Shown: positions 52,208 through 61,070 of the stretch, in pieces
Position numbering within the stretch: position 1 is the first letter of the stretch
Layout: the number at the start of each line of letters is the position of its first letter
Assembly: GCF_000221045.1 (NCBI RefSeq)
Contig: NC_015856.1
Coordinates: 5,007,424-5,071,423 of the forward strand
Length of the DNA stretch: 64,000 bases
Reading direction: 5' to 3'
Origin: Collimonas fungivorans Ter331
GTDB taxonomy: Bacteria > Pseudomonadota > Gammaproteobacteria > Burkholderiales > Burkholderiaceae_D
Made by a program: the position numbers and the translations under genes
The notes under the pieces: generated by a model
Databases searched by the model: none
What the model was told of the DNA's origin: nothing
What the model saw: the letters and a program-made list of their open reading frames with translations, nothing else

Positions 52208-52693
52208 TCACCTTAAGGCACGCCGCGCCAGCAGAGATTCAATGGCTTCCTCATCAGCGTTTTCCTCGCGCCGGCGCCGGGTGTCGTCTTCAATCCGTTT
52301 CAATTTTAGCCGGCACTTGTCGAGTGCGGCATCCATGCGGACCAGCTTGGTACGCACTATTGCAACTTTGCGTTCCTGTTTTTCGAGGGTGTCGTGCGCC
52401 TGCCGTTCGCGCGCTTGCATGACCTGGACTTCTCCACGCAAATGACCGCGCCAGGCGTCATGGCTTAAATACAGTGCCGCCGACAAGCTTGCGGCGAGCA
52501 GTTCTTTCAAGCCGTCTTCATGGATGCGGCTGCGTTCGCAGGCTTGCGCTGTTTCAGCAGCAGCGGCGGCGTGCGCCGCCTCGGCCGCCAGCATGTCTTG
52601 CCTGGCAGCTTCGAGTTCATCCTTTGCGCGCTGCTGCCGGCGCATCTGCGCGGCGACGATTGCCCGCCATATTTTTGCGGCGTCAACGCTCAT
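52208..52693 (-). CDS. sctO: T3SS stalk protein SctO (HrpB7/HrpD-like)
   Basis: 161 aa, almost entirely a charged coiled coil (RRQQRAKDELEAARQDMLAA; RERQAHDTLEKQERKVAIVR). SctO/FliJ-type proteins form the central stalk that links the ATPase ring to the export gate; sequence conservation is low, so position between sctN and sctT is the main argument. Confidence 0.85.
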   Translation of the reverse strand: MSVDAAKIWRAIVAAQMRRQQRAKDELEAARQDMLAAEAAHAAAAAETAQACERSRIHEDGLKELLAASLSAALYLSHDAWRGHLRGEVQVMQARERQAHDTLEKQERKVAIVRTKLVRMDAALDKCRLKLKRIEDDTRRRREENADEEAIESLLARRALR

Positions 52694-52702
52694 CGCACAC
52701 CA

Positions 52703-54025
52703 TCAGCTGGAAAATTGCGAAACAATCGCATGGGTATGCGCCCCCGGCGCCTCTTCGTCCGTGCTCTGGATCAGGAATTGCTCGATTGCGTCATGGTGCG
52801 AAACAGCCTCGTCGGCCAGCGGATCGGTTCCCTGCTGGTACTCGCCGATCTGCAACAGCAGCTCGATCTCGTTGAACTTCGACATCAGCTTGCGTATCCG
52901 CCCCGCGCCGTTGCAATGCGCGCTGCTCGCCACCAGGGTCATTACCCGGCTCAAGCTGTTGAGAACGTCGATCGCAGGATAGTGGTTACGGGCGGCGATA
53001 GCGCGCGACAGAACGATGTGACCATCAAGAATGCCGCGCACTTCTTCGCTGACCGGATCGTTGCCCTCCTCATCCTCGGCCAGCACCGTATAAAATGCCG
53101 TGATCGAACCGGTGCTGCCCATGCCGGCGCGTTCAAGCAAGCGCGGCAACTCGGCAAAAATGGAGGGGGGAAAGCCGCGCCGGGTCGGCGGTTCGCCAGC
53201 CGACAAGCCAATTTCACGTTGGGCCCGCGCAAAACGCGTCAGCGAATCCATCATCAGCAACACACGCATGCCCTGGTCGCGAAAATACTCGGCAATCGCA
53301 GTACCTACGTAAGCCGCCTTGGCGCGCTCGATCGATGAGCGATCCGAAGTCGCGCACACCACCACACTCTTGGCCATGCCCTCCTTGCCGAGAATCAGTT
53401 CGATGAATTCCCGCACTTCGCGGCCGCGTTCGCCGATCAGCACCACCACATTCACATCGCAGTCCGCGCCGCGGGCCAGCATGCCGAGCAGCGTACTCTT
53501 GCCGACCCCGGCCGGAGCAAAGATGCCGACCCGCTGACCTTCGCCAATGGTCATCAAGCCATCGATGACTCGCACGCCGGTGTCAAGCGGTTCTTCTATC
53601 ATGCGGCGGGTAAGCGGATCCGGCGCAGGCGCAATGACTGAGCGGAATTCCTTGGTCTCGATTGCGCCGAGCCGGTCTAGCGGCTCGCCCAGGCCATCCA
53701 GCACGCGGCCCATCAGCGCCGGACCTACCGGCACCGACAATGGCCTGCCCTGCCCGACTACCCGGGTTGAACGCGATAAGCCGACAACGCTGCCGAACGG
53801 CGCCAGCAGCGCGAACTGACGGGTGAAGCCGACCACCTCGGCGCGCTGCACCAAGCGCCCGTCGGCTTCGCGCAGCTCGCATAATTCGCCGAGCGTGGCG
53901 TCCAGGCCGCCCACTTTCAATAAAGTACCTATGATTTCGACCACCTTGCCGTGCTGCTTGAGCATTGGCGTCGCATCGAGGGTGGCGTCCAGCGTGTCGA
54001 GAAAGCTGTCGAATCCGTCCATCAT
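52703..54025 (-). CDS. sctN: T3SS ATPase SctN (HrcN)
   Basis: 440 aa. Walker A at about residues 169-178 ([10 protein letters not shown]), Walker B region [20 protein letters not shown], and the [20 protein letters not shown] segment diagnostic of FliI/YscN ATPases. It unfolds and detaches chaperone-effector complexes at the cytoplasmic base. Its start (ATG 54025) overlaps the sctL stop. Confidence 0.97.
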   Translation of the reverse strand: MMDGFDSFLDTLDATLDATPMLKQHGKVVEIIGTLLKVGGLDATLGELCELREADGRLVQRAEVVGFTRQFALLAPFGSVVGLSRSTRVVGQGRPLSVPVGPALMGRVLDGLGEPLDRLGAIETKEFRSVIAPAPDPLTRRMIEEPLDTGVRVIDGLMTIGEGQRVGIFAPAGVGKSTLLGMLARGADCDVNVVVLIGERGREVREFIELILGKEGMAKSVVVCATSDRSSIERAKAAYVGTAIAEYFRDQGMRVLLMMDSLTRFARAQREIGLSAGEPPTRRGFPPSIFAELPRLLERAGMGSTGSITAFYTVLAEDEEGNDPVSEEVRGILDGHIVLSRAIAARNHYPAIDVLNSLSRVMTLVASSAHCNGAGRIRKLMSKFNEIELLLQIGEYQQGTDPLADEAVSHHDAIEQFLIQSTDEEAPGAHTHAIVSQFSS

Positions 54026-54780
54026 TCCATGCTTTCATGCTGGTCCAGCGTTTCGTCCTGCTCCAGCGCAGGTTCTTCGCGGGATTGCCGGAATTGCGAA
54101 GGCGGCTCGGCAACCAGGCCGGCAACAGCACGCCGCAGCGCATCGAGATGCAAGGAGAGGCTGCCGTCGATCACGCCGTAGTCCCACTCGCAGAGGCAGC
54201 TGCCCGGCGCCAGATCGACGCGTCCCGCAACTTGCGGATTGACGCCCCATTGGTTGGCGCTGCAGGCTGTGCCGAAGGCTGCTCGTGCGGCATCCAGGTC
54301 CTGAGGAGCAACCTGTACAGTCAAAAAGGATGAATCGGCCAGGAGCCGGTCGACGGTTCCGGCAACCTGCGTAAACAGCGCCTTGGGATCCGCGGCGCCC
54401 AGCACGCGTTCGACGGCACCCGTAACAATCTGCACGATCCGCTCGCGGGCGGCGCAGAGCAGCTGGTGCTGCGATGCCGCCTGGCGCAGCATGAGGGCGT
54501 GCACCTCTTCCAGTCCGCGCCGGCGGCCTGCCGCGTAACCCAGACGCGCGCTATTGTCGAAGCGGCGCTGCGCTGCAGTTTCCAGCGTATCCGCCCGTTG
54601 CTGCGCTGCTGCCACGATGGCTTGGGCAGTCGCTTCGGCTTCCGCCAGCAGTCCGGCATAACGCTGTTCGAGCGCGCCATACGCTTGATCGAGGGCTATT
54701 ACGTTGGCGAGTTCCGCGCTGCGTATCACGTCTACGTCGGGTCCGACGGACGCTTGTTCCGAGCTTAGCCAAATAGCCAT
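54022..54780 (-). CDS. sctL: T3SS stator protein SctL (HrpB5/HrpF-like)
   Basis: 252 aa from ATG 54780, which has CGGAGATGCA just upstream; the longer frame is not used. It has an N-terminal unstructured part, a long helix ([20 protein letters not shown]), a middle [20 protein letters not shown], and a C-terminal NolV/HrpL-type domain ([38 protein letters not shown]). It anchors and regulates the ATPase as FliH does. It overlaps the end of sctK by 16 bp and the start of sctN by 4. Confidence 0.93.
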   Translation of the reverse strand: MAIWLSSEQASVGPDVDVIRSAELANVIALDQAYGALEQRYAGLLAEAEATAQAIVAAAQQRADTLETAAQRRFDNSARLGYAAGRRRGLEEVHALMLRQAASQHQLLCAARERIVQIVTGAVERVLGAADPKALFTQVAGTVDRLLADSSFLTVQVAPQDLDAARAAFGTACSANQWGVNPQVAGRVDLAPGSCLCEWDYGVIDGSLSLHLDALRRAVAGLVAEPPSQFRQSREEPALEQDETLDQHESME

Positions 54781-55466
54781 TGCATCTCCGGGAAGAACGA
54801 TCCTAGTTTCGAAAAAAAGCGCGCCGACTCGCCATTGCCGGAAAGCTGGCCTGCCAAACAACGTTTATCCAGGCTTCCGCCCGCGACCTCTGCCATGGCC
54901 ATGTCGGCAATCTCCTCGGAGGCGAGGGCAAATGCCACCAGCGCGGCAGCCGCCGGGGCCAGCCCGGCATCCTCGGACTGGATCAGTTGCCAGCCATCGG
55001 CCGCCAGCGACGCTGCGGTGAACGACGCCGGCAGCGGCGGCGCAGAAGCAGCGACAACCGCATCCTCCCGCTGCAGACACTCCAGAGCGCGTTCTCCAAC
55101 CGCAGCCAGCAGCTGCTCGCGCTGGCTGCGGGCCACCACCCGGCGCAGACCGGCGCGTGACCGGTACAGCACGCGAGCTGACAATACCTTGCGCAAACCG
55201 GCGGCGTCCAGCAGTGCAAGCCGGTTGACGCTCACGCTCAGCTGGTCGGCAGAAACGACACCTGGCAGCCAGACATCGCGCGCGGCTAGCCATGTCTGGA
55301 CAGCAGCGGGAGTGCAAGCCTGGCGCCAACGCTGGCAATGAAGTTGCGCCTGGCGTGCCGCCTCCTCGCCCACCCTTGTTTCGTATTTGCCGATCCAGGC
55401 ATGCAGCTGGGCAAGCGTTGCCGGCGCACTTTCGCTTGGACCGTTAATACCGTCGCGGGCATTCAA
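54765..55466 (-). CDS. sctK: T3SS sorting-platform protein SctK (HrpB4/HrpH-like)
   Basis: 233 aa, helical, with many Ala and Arg residues and little recognisable sequence conservation. LYRSRAGLRRVVARSQREQL and DGWQLIQSEDAGLAPAAAAL are representative. Identity is mainly by position between sctJ and sctL, where Hrp2 systems have HrpB4. It overlaps both neighbours, consistent with tight coupling. Confidence 0.8.
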   Translation of the reverse strand: MNARDGINGPSESAPATLAQLHAWIGKYETRVGEEAARQAQLHCQRWRQACTPAAVQTWLAARDVWLPGVVSADQLSVSVNRLALLDAAGLRKVLSARVLYRSRAGLRRVVARSQREQLLAAVGERALECLQREDAVVAASAPPLPASFTAASLAADGWQLIQSEDAGLAPAAAALVAFALASEEIADMAMAEVAGGSLDKRCLAGQLSGNGESARFFSKLGSFFPEMQWLFG

Positions 55467-56233
55467 GACGGCTTGCTCCGCGAAAGCAAAGCCCGCAAGC
55501 CACCCGGCGCCAGCTTGCGGAGCAGTCCGTAGCGTCTGGCGGCAAACGCCAGCGCCGCAGCCAGAATTGCCGCCAAAAGCAGTCCTGCTCCTATCAGCCA
55601 GGCGTCGCCGGCGTTGCGGCGTAGGGATCTCGCGGCCGGCAAGTCGGCGCCGGCCACCATCGTCACGCTGACGTTGTCATAGGTCAGCCCTTCCACCGCA
55701 TGCACAACCAGGTTCTTGATGCTCGGCACCAGCGAAGCGACATCGGTGCCAGGCAAATACTTGACGAACACCGCTGCCGACGACGGCTTGACTTCGTTGG
55801 CCAGCGGATCGTTATTCGGCAGGACGATCTGGACACTGGCGTAACTGACGCCGTCAATCCGGGAAAGCACCTCCGACAGCTGCTGCGATACCCCGTAGAT
55901 AAAACGCACCCGCTCTTCGGTAGGCGTAGAGATCAATCCATCCTTCTTGAACATCTCGCCGAGATTTTCGTGCTTCTGATGCGGCATGCCCTGCGATCGC
56001 AGCACATTGATGGCTCGCGCAAAGTCCCGTTCTTCTGCTCTCACCGCCCAGCTTTTTCCGCTTTCGTCTTTCTGCTTGGATGCGGGAATGCCGGCGTCGA
56101 GCAGCGCCGCCAGCATGTCGTTGGCGTCGGCTTCGGATAGTTGCGCATACAGCTGTTCGCTGCAGCCGCTGATGAGTACGACGCTCAGCAAAGCGATGCA
56201 GAGCTTGCGGAGCAACGACGGATAGTGTGGCAT
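55463..56233 (-). CDS. sctJ: T3SS inner-membrane ring lipoprotein SctJ (HrcJ)
   Basis: 256 aa. The lipoprotein signal ends in VVLISGC. The YscJ/FliF domain includes LSEADANDMLAALLDAGIPA, GLISTPTEERVRFIYGVSQQ, VSYASVQIVLPNND and SSAAVFVKYLPGTD, then IKNLVVHAVEGLTYDNVSVT, with a C-terminal membrane helix (LIGAGLLLAAILAAALAFAA) and a basic tail. It forms the MS-like ring of the injectisome. Confidence 0.96.
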   Translation of the reverse strand: MPHYPSLLRKLCIALLSVVLISGCSEQLYAQLSEADANDMLAALLDAGIPASKQKDESGKSWAVRAEERDFARAINVLRSQGMPHQKHENLGEMFKKDGLISTPTEERVRFIYGVSQQLSEVLSRIDGVSYASVQIVLPNNDPLANEVKPSSAAVFVKYLPGTDVASLVPSIKNLVVHAVEGLTYDNVSVTMVAGADLPAARSLRRNAGDAWLIGAGLLLAAILAAALAFAARRYGLLRKLAPGGLRALLSRSKPS

Positions 56234-56242
56234 CTGGCGCTC

Positions 56243-56668
56243 CTATTGATTCTTGACCAAGGTCTGGATGGCGCCCTTGCTGCCTTGCGCAAGCGTTTGT
56301 CCGAGATACAGCTTGGCTGTCAAAGTAGCAACGTCAAGCTGCACCTTTACCGATTGCGCCACCACTTCTTGCATGCTCATCTTGTCGGCGCCTGCGGCGA
56401 AGGCGTCGACCTTGCCGGTCAAGGTCCCCATGGCCTGATCTTGCTGCGTAATCATTTCCGATACCGCGGAAGGTCCCTGGAAGTGCGTCACGCTTTGCGG
56501 TGAAAGGCGTGCTTGCTCGAACTTGGCGCGGAATTGTTCGACCAGATCGCTGCGTGGCGCCGGCGTCACCCCGCCCGCGGCCGCCGCGCTTTCCTTGACG
56601 GCGCCGGCGCCGCCTTGCATTGCAGGGGTGCTTGAGATCGGTGGCAGTGGTGGAATTGTCATGCTCAT
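56243..56668 (-). CDS. sctI: T3SS inner-rod protein SctI (HrpB2/HrpJ-like)
   Basis: 141 aa; AAGGAGATCGAT precedes ATG 56668. The N-terminal 50 residues are Pro/Ala/Gly-rich. The C-terminal 70 residues form the conserved amphipathic helix pair ending KVQLDVATLTAKLYLGQTLA, then KGAIQTLVKNQ, typical of HrpB2/YscI proteins that build the inner rod and are early secretion substrates. Confidence 0.9.
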   Translation of the reverse strand: MSMTIPPLPPISSTPAMQGGAGAVKESAAAAGGVTPAPRSDLVEQFRAKFEQARLSPQSVTHFQGPSAVSEMITQQDQAMGTLTGKVDAFAAGADKMSMQEVVAQSVKVQLDVATLTAKLYLGQTLAQGSKGAIQTLVKNQ

Positions 56669-56678
56669 ATCGATCTCC

Positions 56679-57149
56679 TTAAGCGCGCAGATGCCGGCGT
56701 TGTAACAAAAACTGCAATTGACTCTTATCGATCTGCGCCACGGCCGGCCGCTTCGCCGTCTTGTCGCCTGCCTGCCCCATCAGGGTAGTCATGAGCTCGA
56801 TCGAGTCGGCATCCTCCTTGCCCGACATGACTTCATTTGCATAGTGACGCCAGGACTCGTCATCTTGATTGGCCAGGCAGATCGCCAGCAGCGAACTGAC
56901 GTAAGGGCCGAACGAACCTCGCAAAGGCTGCTGTTCAAGCTCCCGCAACAGACGCACGGCGTCGGAGAAACGCTTCTGACGGATCAATATCCAGGCGTCG
57001 TACGCGCGCAATTCGATAAAACCCGGCCGCATCAGGTGCACCGCAGCCAGCAGGCGCTCGGTTGGTTCGATATGGTTATGCTTGGCGCCGAACATCAATA
57101 GTTCGATCAGCCCCGTTAACAGCTCGTTACTGCAATTTCCCATCTTCAT
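56679..57149 (-). CDS. hrpB1: HrpB1/HrpK family T3SS protein
   Basis: 156 aa from ATG 57149, supported by GAGGAG 6 nt upstream; 10 further N-terminal codons are not used. It is a TPR-like helical protein (LLTGLIELLMFGAKHNHIEP; AYDAWILIRQKRFSDAVRLL; VSSLLAICLANQDDESWRHY). HrpB1/HrpK is a small periplasmic or cytoplasmic accessory typical of Hrp2 systems. First gene of the leftward operon controlled by the hrpII box at 57261. Confidence 0.9.
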   Translation of the reverse strand: MKMGNCSNELLTGLIELLMFGAKHNHIEPTERLLAAVHLMRPGFIELRAYDAWILIRQKRFSDAVRLLRELEQQPLRGSFGPYVSSLLAICLANQDDESWRHYANEVMSGKEDADSIELMTTLMGQAGDKTAKRPAVAQIDKSQLQFLLQRRHLRA

Positions 57150-57260
57150 ATCCAGCTCCTCGAAGAAAAACCCCCGCACGCCGCCTTGAGAACAGCACGC
57201 ACCGCGCGGCAGGTAGTAACGGAAGATAAGGCAGCTTCGCCATCGTTGTCGCCGTAGATA

Positions 57261-57284
57261 CGAACCTGCATCGCAACTAGCGAA
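57261..57284 (-). promoter_or_regulatory. hrpII box of the leftward T3SS core operon
   Basis: Plus-strand CGAA at 57261-57264 and 57281-57284 read TTCG-N16-TTCG leftward, 111 bp before hrpB1. TATCTT lies about 33 bp downstream as a YANNNT -10 candidate. Confidence 0.85.
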
Positions 57285-57326
57285 ACATCGCGCCGCAACC
57301 TGCCGAATACGGCAAGTTGCTCCTGC

Positions 57327-57351
57327 TTCGCCTCAGCGCGCATCGGTTCGC
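57327..57351 (+). promoter_or_regulatory. hrpII/PIP box of the rightward T3SS core operon
   Basis: TTCG at 57327-57330 and 57347-57350 with N16; with the following C on each side it is also a perfect TTCGC-N15-TTCGC plant-inducible-promoter box. GCAATAATC follows exactly 30 bp later (57381-57389). It is 66 bp before sctU. Confidence 0.88.
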
Positions 57352-57417
57352 ATTCACGCCCTTGCCTGCCTCGCGCCGACGCAATAATCGCCCCACACCT
57401 TATTTCGGTATACATCC

Positions 57418-58485
57418 ATGTCCGACGAAAAAACCGAAGAGCCCAGTGAGAAGAAACTGACCGACGCCCGGCGCGACGGCGAAACGTCGAAAAGCCAGGA
57501 TTTGCCATTTGCGGCAATTCTATTCAGCGCGGCGATCGGTTTCTCGCTGGGCGGCCCTGTCATGACGGAACAATTGCGTTTGCTGCTGCGCATGGGGCTC
57601 GACGTTGCGAATGCACAATCGGAAAATTTCAGCTATACCGATGCGCTGGTAACTGCCGGCACGCGCGGCTTGGCCCTTTGCCTACCGATAGCGCTGCTGG
57701 CCACATTGATTTCGGCCGCCGTGATTGCAGCGCAAGTCGGATTGCAGCTCGCTTTCAAGCCGCTGGAGCTGAAATTCAATTCAATCAATCCGGCATCGGG
57801 ACTGAAACGGATCTTTTCGATGCGCTCGATGATAGAGCTGGCAAAAACCGTGATCAAAGCTTGCATTCTGGGCGCGGTATTGTGGAAAACCGTGCTGATA
57901 CTGATGCCATTGCTGATTGGGGTCGTATACCAGCCGATTCTGGGATTGGACAACATCGCCTGGGGCGCTCTGTGCAAGATGCTGGCCATCTCTGCCGTCG
58001 TTTTCCTGGTGATAGGCACGGCCGATTTTGCTATCCAGCGCTGGCTGTTCATCCGCGACCACCGCATGAGCAAGGATGAAGTCAAACGGGAGAACAAGGA
58101 AAGCAACGGCAATCCGCAAATCAAGCAAGAGCTGCGCAAACTGTCAAAAGAACTTGCCAACGCGCCGCAGAAATCGCATGTGGGACAGGCGAATGTGGTA
58201 GTGGTCAATCCGACCCACTACGCGGTCGCCCTGCGCTACGCGCCAGAAGAATGCGGCTTGCCGCGCGTCATCGCCAAAGGCACCGATGACGAAGCGCGCG
58301 TCATCCGTGAACTGGCGGCTTTGCATGGCGTCCCGATCGTCGGCAACCCGCCATTGGCGCGCGCGCTTTATCTGGTTGCTCTGGAAGAAACCATCCCCGA
58401 ACCCCTTTTCGACGCGGTAGCGGCAGTGCTCGCCTGGGTTGACGATATGGGCAAAGGCCACACCACAGCTGTCAATCCAGCTTGA
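57418..58485 (+). CDS. sctU: T3SS autocleaving export switch SctU (HrcU)
   Basis: 355 aa. The N-terminus MSDEKTEEPSEKKLTDARRD is diagnostic of FlhB/YscU proteins. Four membrane helices lie in residues 30-215, and a cytoplasmic domain carries the autocleavage site NPTH at 264-267 (VVVVNPTHYAVALRY). Cleavage between Asn and Pro lets the machine switch from early to late substrates together with HpaP. First gene of the rightward core operon. Confidence 0.97.
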   Translation: MSDEKTEEPSEKKLTDARRDGETSKSQDLPFAAILFSAAIGFSLGGPVMTEQLRLLLRMGLDVANAQSENFSYTDALVTAGTRGLALCLPIALLATLISAAVIAAQVGLQLAFKPLELKFNSINPASGLKRIFSMRSMIELAKTVIKACILGAVLWKTVLILMPLLIGVVYQPILGLDNIAWGALCKMLAISAVVFLVIGTADFAIQRWLFIRDHRMSKDEVKRENKESNGNPQIKQELRKLSKELANAPQKSHVGQANVVVVNPTHYAVALRYAPEECGLPRVIAKGTDDEARVIRELAALHGVPIVGNPPLARALYLVALEETIPEPLFDAVAAVLAWVDDMGKGHTTAVNPA

Positions 58486-58496
58486 AGGAGATTTAC

Positions 58497-60419
58497 ATGA
58501 AATCGTCGCGCCTCTTCAATATCAGCGGCGAAGTCGGCATCGTAGCGTTGGTGATGGCAGTCATCGCACTGATGATCCTGCCTTTGCCCACGTTCCTGAT
58601 CGATATGCTGCTGGGCCTGAATATCACCATCAGCATCGTGCTGCTGATGGTGACAATGTATATTCCCAGCGCCACATCGCTGTCGGCTTTTCCATCCCTG
58701 CTGTTGTTTACTACCTTGTTCCGCCTGTCGCTTAACATCGCCTCGACAAAATCGATCTTGCTTAACGCCGAAGCCGGCCACATCATCGAGAGTTTCGGCG
58801 AACTGGTGGTCGGCGGCAACCTGGTAGTCGGGCTGGTGGTGTTCCTGATCATCGCGACCGTGCAATTCATCGTGATCGCCAAAGGCTCGGAACGGGTAGC
58901 GGAGGTGGGCGCGCGTTTCACTCTGGATGCAATGCCGGGCAAGCAGATGAGCATTGACGCCGACGTCAAGGCCGGCAATATTTCCGTCGACGACGCCAGG
59001 CAACGGCGTGCTTTGCTGGCCATCGAGAGCCAGCTGCATGGCGGCATGGACGGCGCGATGAAATTCGTCAAGGGAGATGCGATCGCCGGCCTGGTCATCA
59101 CCATGGTTAACATCCTCGCCGGCATGGTGATCGGCGTCAGCTACCATGGCATGAGCGCAGGCGAAGCTGCCAACCGCTTTTCCGTGCTTTCCATCGGCGA
59201 TGCGATGGTTTCGCAAATTCCCTCCTTGCTGATCTCGGTCGCGGCCGGCATCTTGATCACGCGCGTGGCCGACGAACATAGCCGGCCGCGCTCGCTAGGC
59301 ATGGATATCGCATCGCAGCTGTCAACCAATTCGAACGCCTTGTTCAGCGCTTCGGCCATGTTATGCGGGTTCGCATTGGTGCCTGGCTTTCCGACCACCT
59401 TGTTCCTGGTGTTGGCGGCTGCCATCTTCGCCGGCGGCTATAGCTTGCGACGCAAGCAGCAGCAATCCAAGCCCGATTCCGGCACCGAGCTCTCCGCTCT
59501 GCTCACCGATGGCGTCAAAGGCGGCGCGCCCAGCATTGCGCAGCACGCTCCGGCGTTCGCCGTTCCGTTATCCATACGCCTATCGAAAAAGCTCAGCGGC
59601 CGGCTCGCCGAGGCGGCCTTGAACCAGGCCCTGAACGACATACGGCTGCGGCTGGTGGAAGAACTCGGCCTGCCTTTTCCGCGCACCGCCGTATGGACCG
59701 CCCACGACCTGCCCGGTCTGTCATACCAGATCCTGCTGCAAGAGGTGCCGCTGGCGCCGGTAGAGATGCCGGAGTCGGTCAGCCAGCGCGAAAAGGCGTT
59801 GGCAGACGATGTGTTCGATTCGCTGCGGCGTGAAGCGCATCTCTTCGTCGGGCTGCAAGAAACGCAATGGATACTGGACCGCGTCGGCGCCGAGTATCCA
59901 GGCCTGGTCGCCGAGGTGCAGAAAGTCTCGACCGTGCCGAAGATAGCGGAAGTGTTCAGACGCCTTCTCGAAGAGCAGGTACCGATCCGGAATATCCGGG
60001 CGATCCTGGAAAGCCTGGTTGCATGGGGCGCCAAGGAAAAGGATGTTCTGATGCTGACCGAATACGTGCGCGGCGATCTGGGCCGCTTCATCGCCCACCG
60101 GGCGACGGCAGGCACCGGAAAAATGCAGGCGATCATGCTCGAAGCCGATGTCGAACAGACTATTCGCCAGGCCATCAAGCCCACTCCGGCCGGCAATTTC
60201 CTGACACTTGAACCGCAGCAAATCGATGCCCTGCTGGAGTCGGTCCAAAGCGCCATCGGCAACGAACCGGCGGCTGGCCTCGCGGTCGTTACCGCAATGG
60301 ATATCCGGCGCTACTTCCGGCGCATGATCGAACAAGGCTTTCCGGCGCTGCAGGTGTATTCATTCCAGGAACTGGGAGCGGATGTCGAGCTGCAGCCGGT
60401 CGGCGTGGTCAATCTCTAG
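58497..60419 (+). CDS. sctV: T3SS major export gate protein SctV (HrcV)
   Basis: 640 aa from ATG 58497, with AAGGAG 6 nt upstream; the frame is open 5 codons further. The N-terminal half has about eight membrane helices, with the FHIPEP-family segment FRLSLNIASTKSILLNAEAG, GARFTLDAMPGKQMSIDADV and ALLAIESQLHGGMDGAMKFV. The C-terminal half is the nonameric cytoplasmic ring (VPIRNIRAILESLVAWGAKE). It selects chaperone-substrate complexes. Confidence 0.97.
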   Translation: MKSSRLFNISGEVGIVALVMAVIALMILPLPTFLIDMLLGLNITISIVLLMVTMYIPSATSLSAFPSLLLFTTLFRLSLNIASTKSILLNAEAGHIIESFGELVVGGNLVVGLVVFLIIATVQFIVIAKGSERVAEVGARFTLDAMPGKQMSIDADVKAGNISVDDARQRRALLAIESQLHGGMDGAMKFVKGDAIAGLVITMVNILAGMVIGVSYHGMSAGEAANRFSVLSIGDAMVSQIPSLLISVAAGILITRVADEHSRPRSLGMDIASQLSTNSNALFSASAMLCGFALVPGFPTTLFLVLAAAIFAGGYSLRRKQQQSKPDSGTELSALLTDGVKGGAPSIAQHAPAFAVPLSIRLSKKLSGRLAEAALNQALNDIRLRLVEELGLPFPRTAVWTAHDLPGLSYQILLQEVPLAPVEMPESVSQREKALADDVFDSLRREAHLFVGLQETQWILDRVGAEYPGLVAEVQKVSTVPKIAEVFRRLLEEQVPIRNIRAILESLVAWGAKEKDVLMLTEYVRGDLGRFIAHRATAGTGKMQAIMLEADVEQTIRQAIKPTPAGNFLTLEPQQIDALLESVQSAIGNEPAAGLAVVTAMDIRRYFRRMIEQGFPALQVYSFQELGADVELQPVGVVNL

Positions 60420-60421
60420 CC

Positions 60422-61045
60422 ATGGATAACCGCTTCCGGCAGGCGCGCGAATTGCGGGTCCTGCGGCTTTCTTCTGAACATCCGGATAACACGCCAAGCA
60501 AGCCGGCGCGCCAGCGGACAACGCGTTTCGCTACGCTTCTCGGCGCCGCCCGGCAGGAGCTGACAGACGGCGCCCGGGCCGGCGCCGAAGATAGATCGAT
60601 GGATGACGACGCCGACCAGCGCGACGAAGCTCCGCCGGGCATGCCGCACCAGGACAGCCGGGCGGCGCCGGCTGCCGAAGCGACGGCTGGCAACGACGCA
60701 GAGCGGGATGGACTCGCCGCTCTGCGCGCGCACATGATCCGGCAATGCTCGCAGGCAGCGGAGGCTGACCTGGTCGTTGAGCATCTGGCCGAACGCGTCG
60801 CAAATTTCTGCTCGTCGCCTGCGGTCAAGAGAGGCGGAACCTGGGAAGTCGCCATCGTGCTCAATCCGGCCATCCTGCCTGAGACCAACCTGCATTTAAA
60901 ACTTTCGCCATTCCGGCTGTCGCTTCGCTTCGAGTCCAATGATGCACGGGCCAATGACTTAATCTGCCTGAACACGGATGCATTGCTGCGGCGTCTGCGT
61001 TCCCGGCTCGACGCCAGCTTCGATATCGATGTCGAGACGGCCTGA
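60422..61045 (+). CDS. hpaP: T3SS substrate-specificity protein HpaP (SctP)
   Basis: 207 aa. The first 110 residues are charged and disordered; the C-terminal 90 (VANFCSSPAVKRGGTWEVAI; LPETNLHLKLSPFRLSLRFE) match the HpaP/SctP C-terminal domain that contacts SctU to switch substrates. It starts 2 bp after sctV, in the position of HpaP in Xanthomonas and HrpP in Ralstonia. Confidence 0.88.
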   Translation: MDNRFRQARELRVLRLSSEHPDNTPSKPARQRTTRFATLLGAARQELTDGARAGAEDRSMDDDADQRDEAPPGMPHQDSRAAPAAEATAGNDAERDGLAALRAHMIRQCSQAAEADLVVEHLAERVANFCSSPAVKRGGTWEVAIVLNPAILPETNLHLKLSPFRLSLRFESNDARANDLICLNTDALLRRLRSRLDASFDIDVETA

Positions 61046-61070
61046 GCTTTCAAAAAAGAGACGGATCCTT

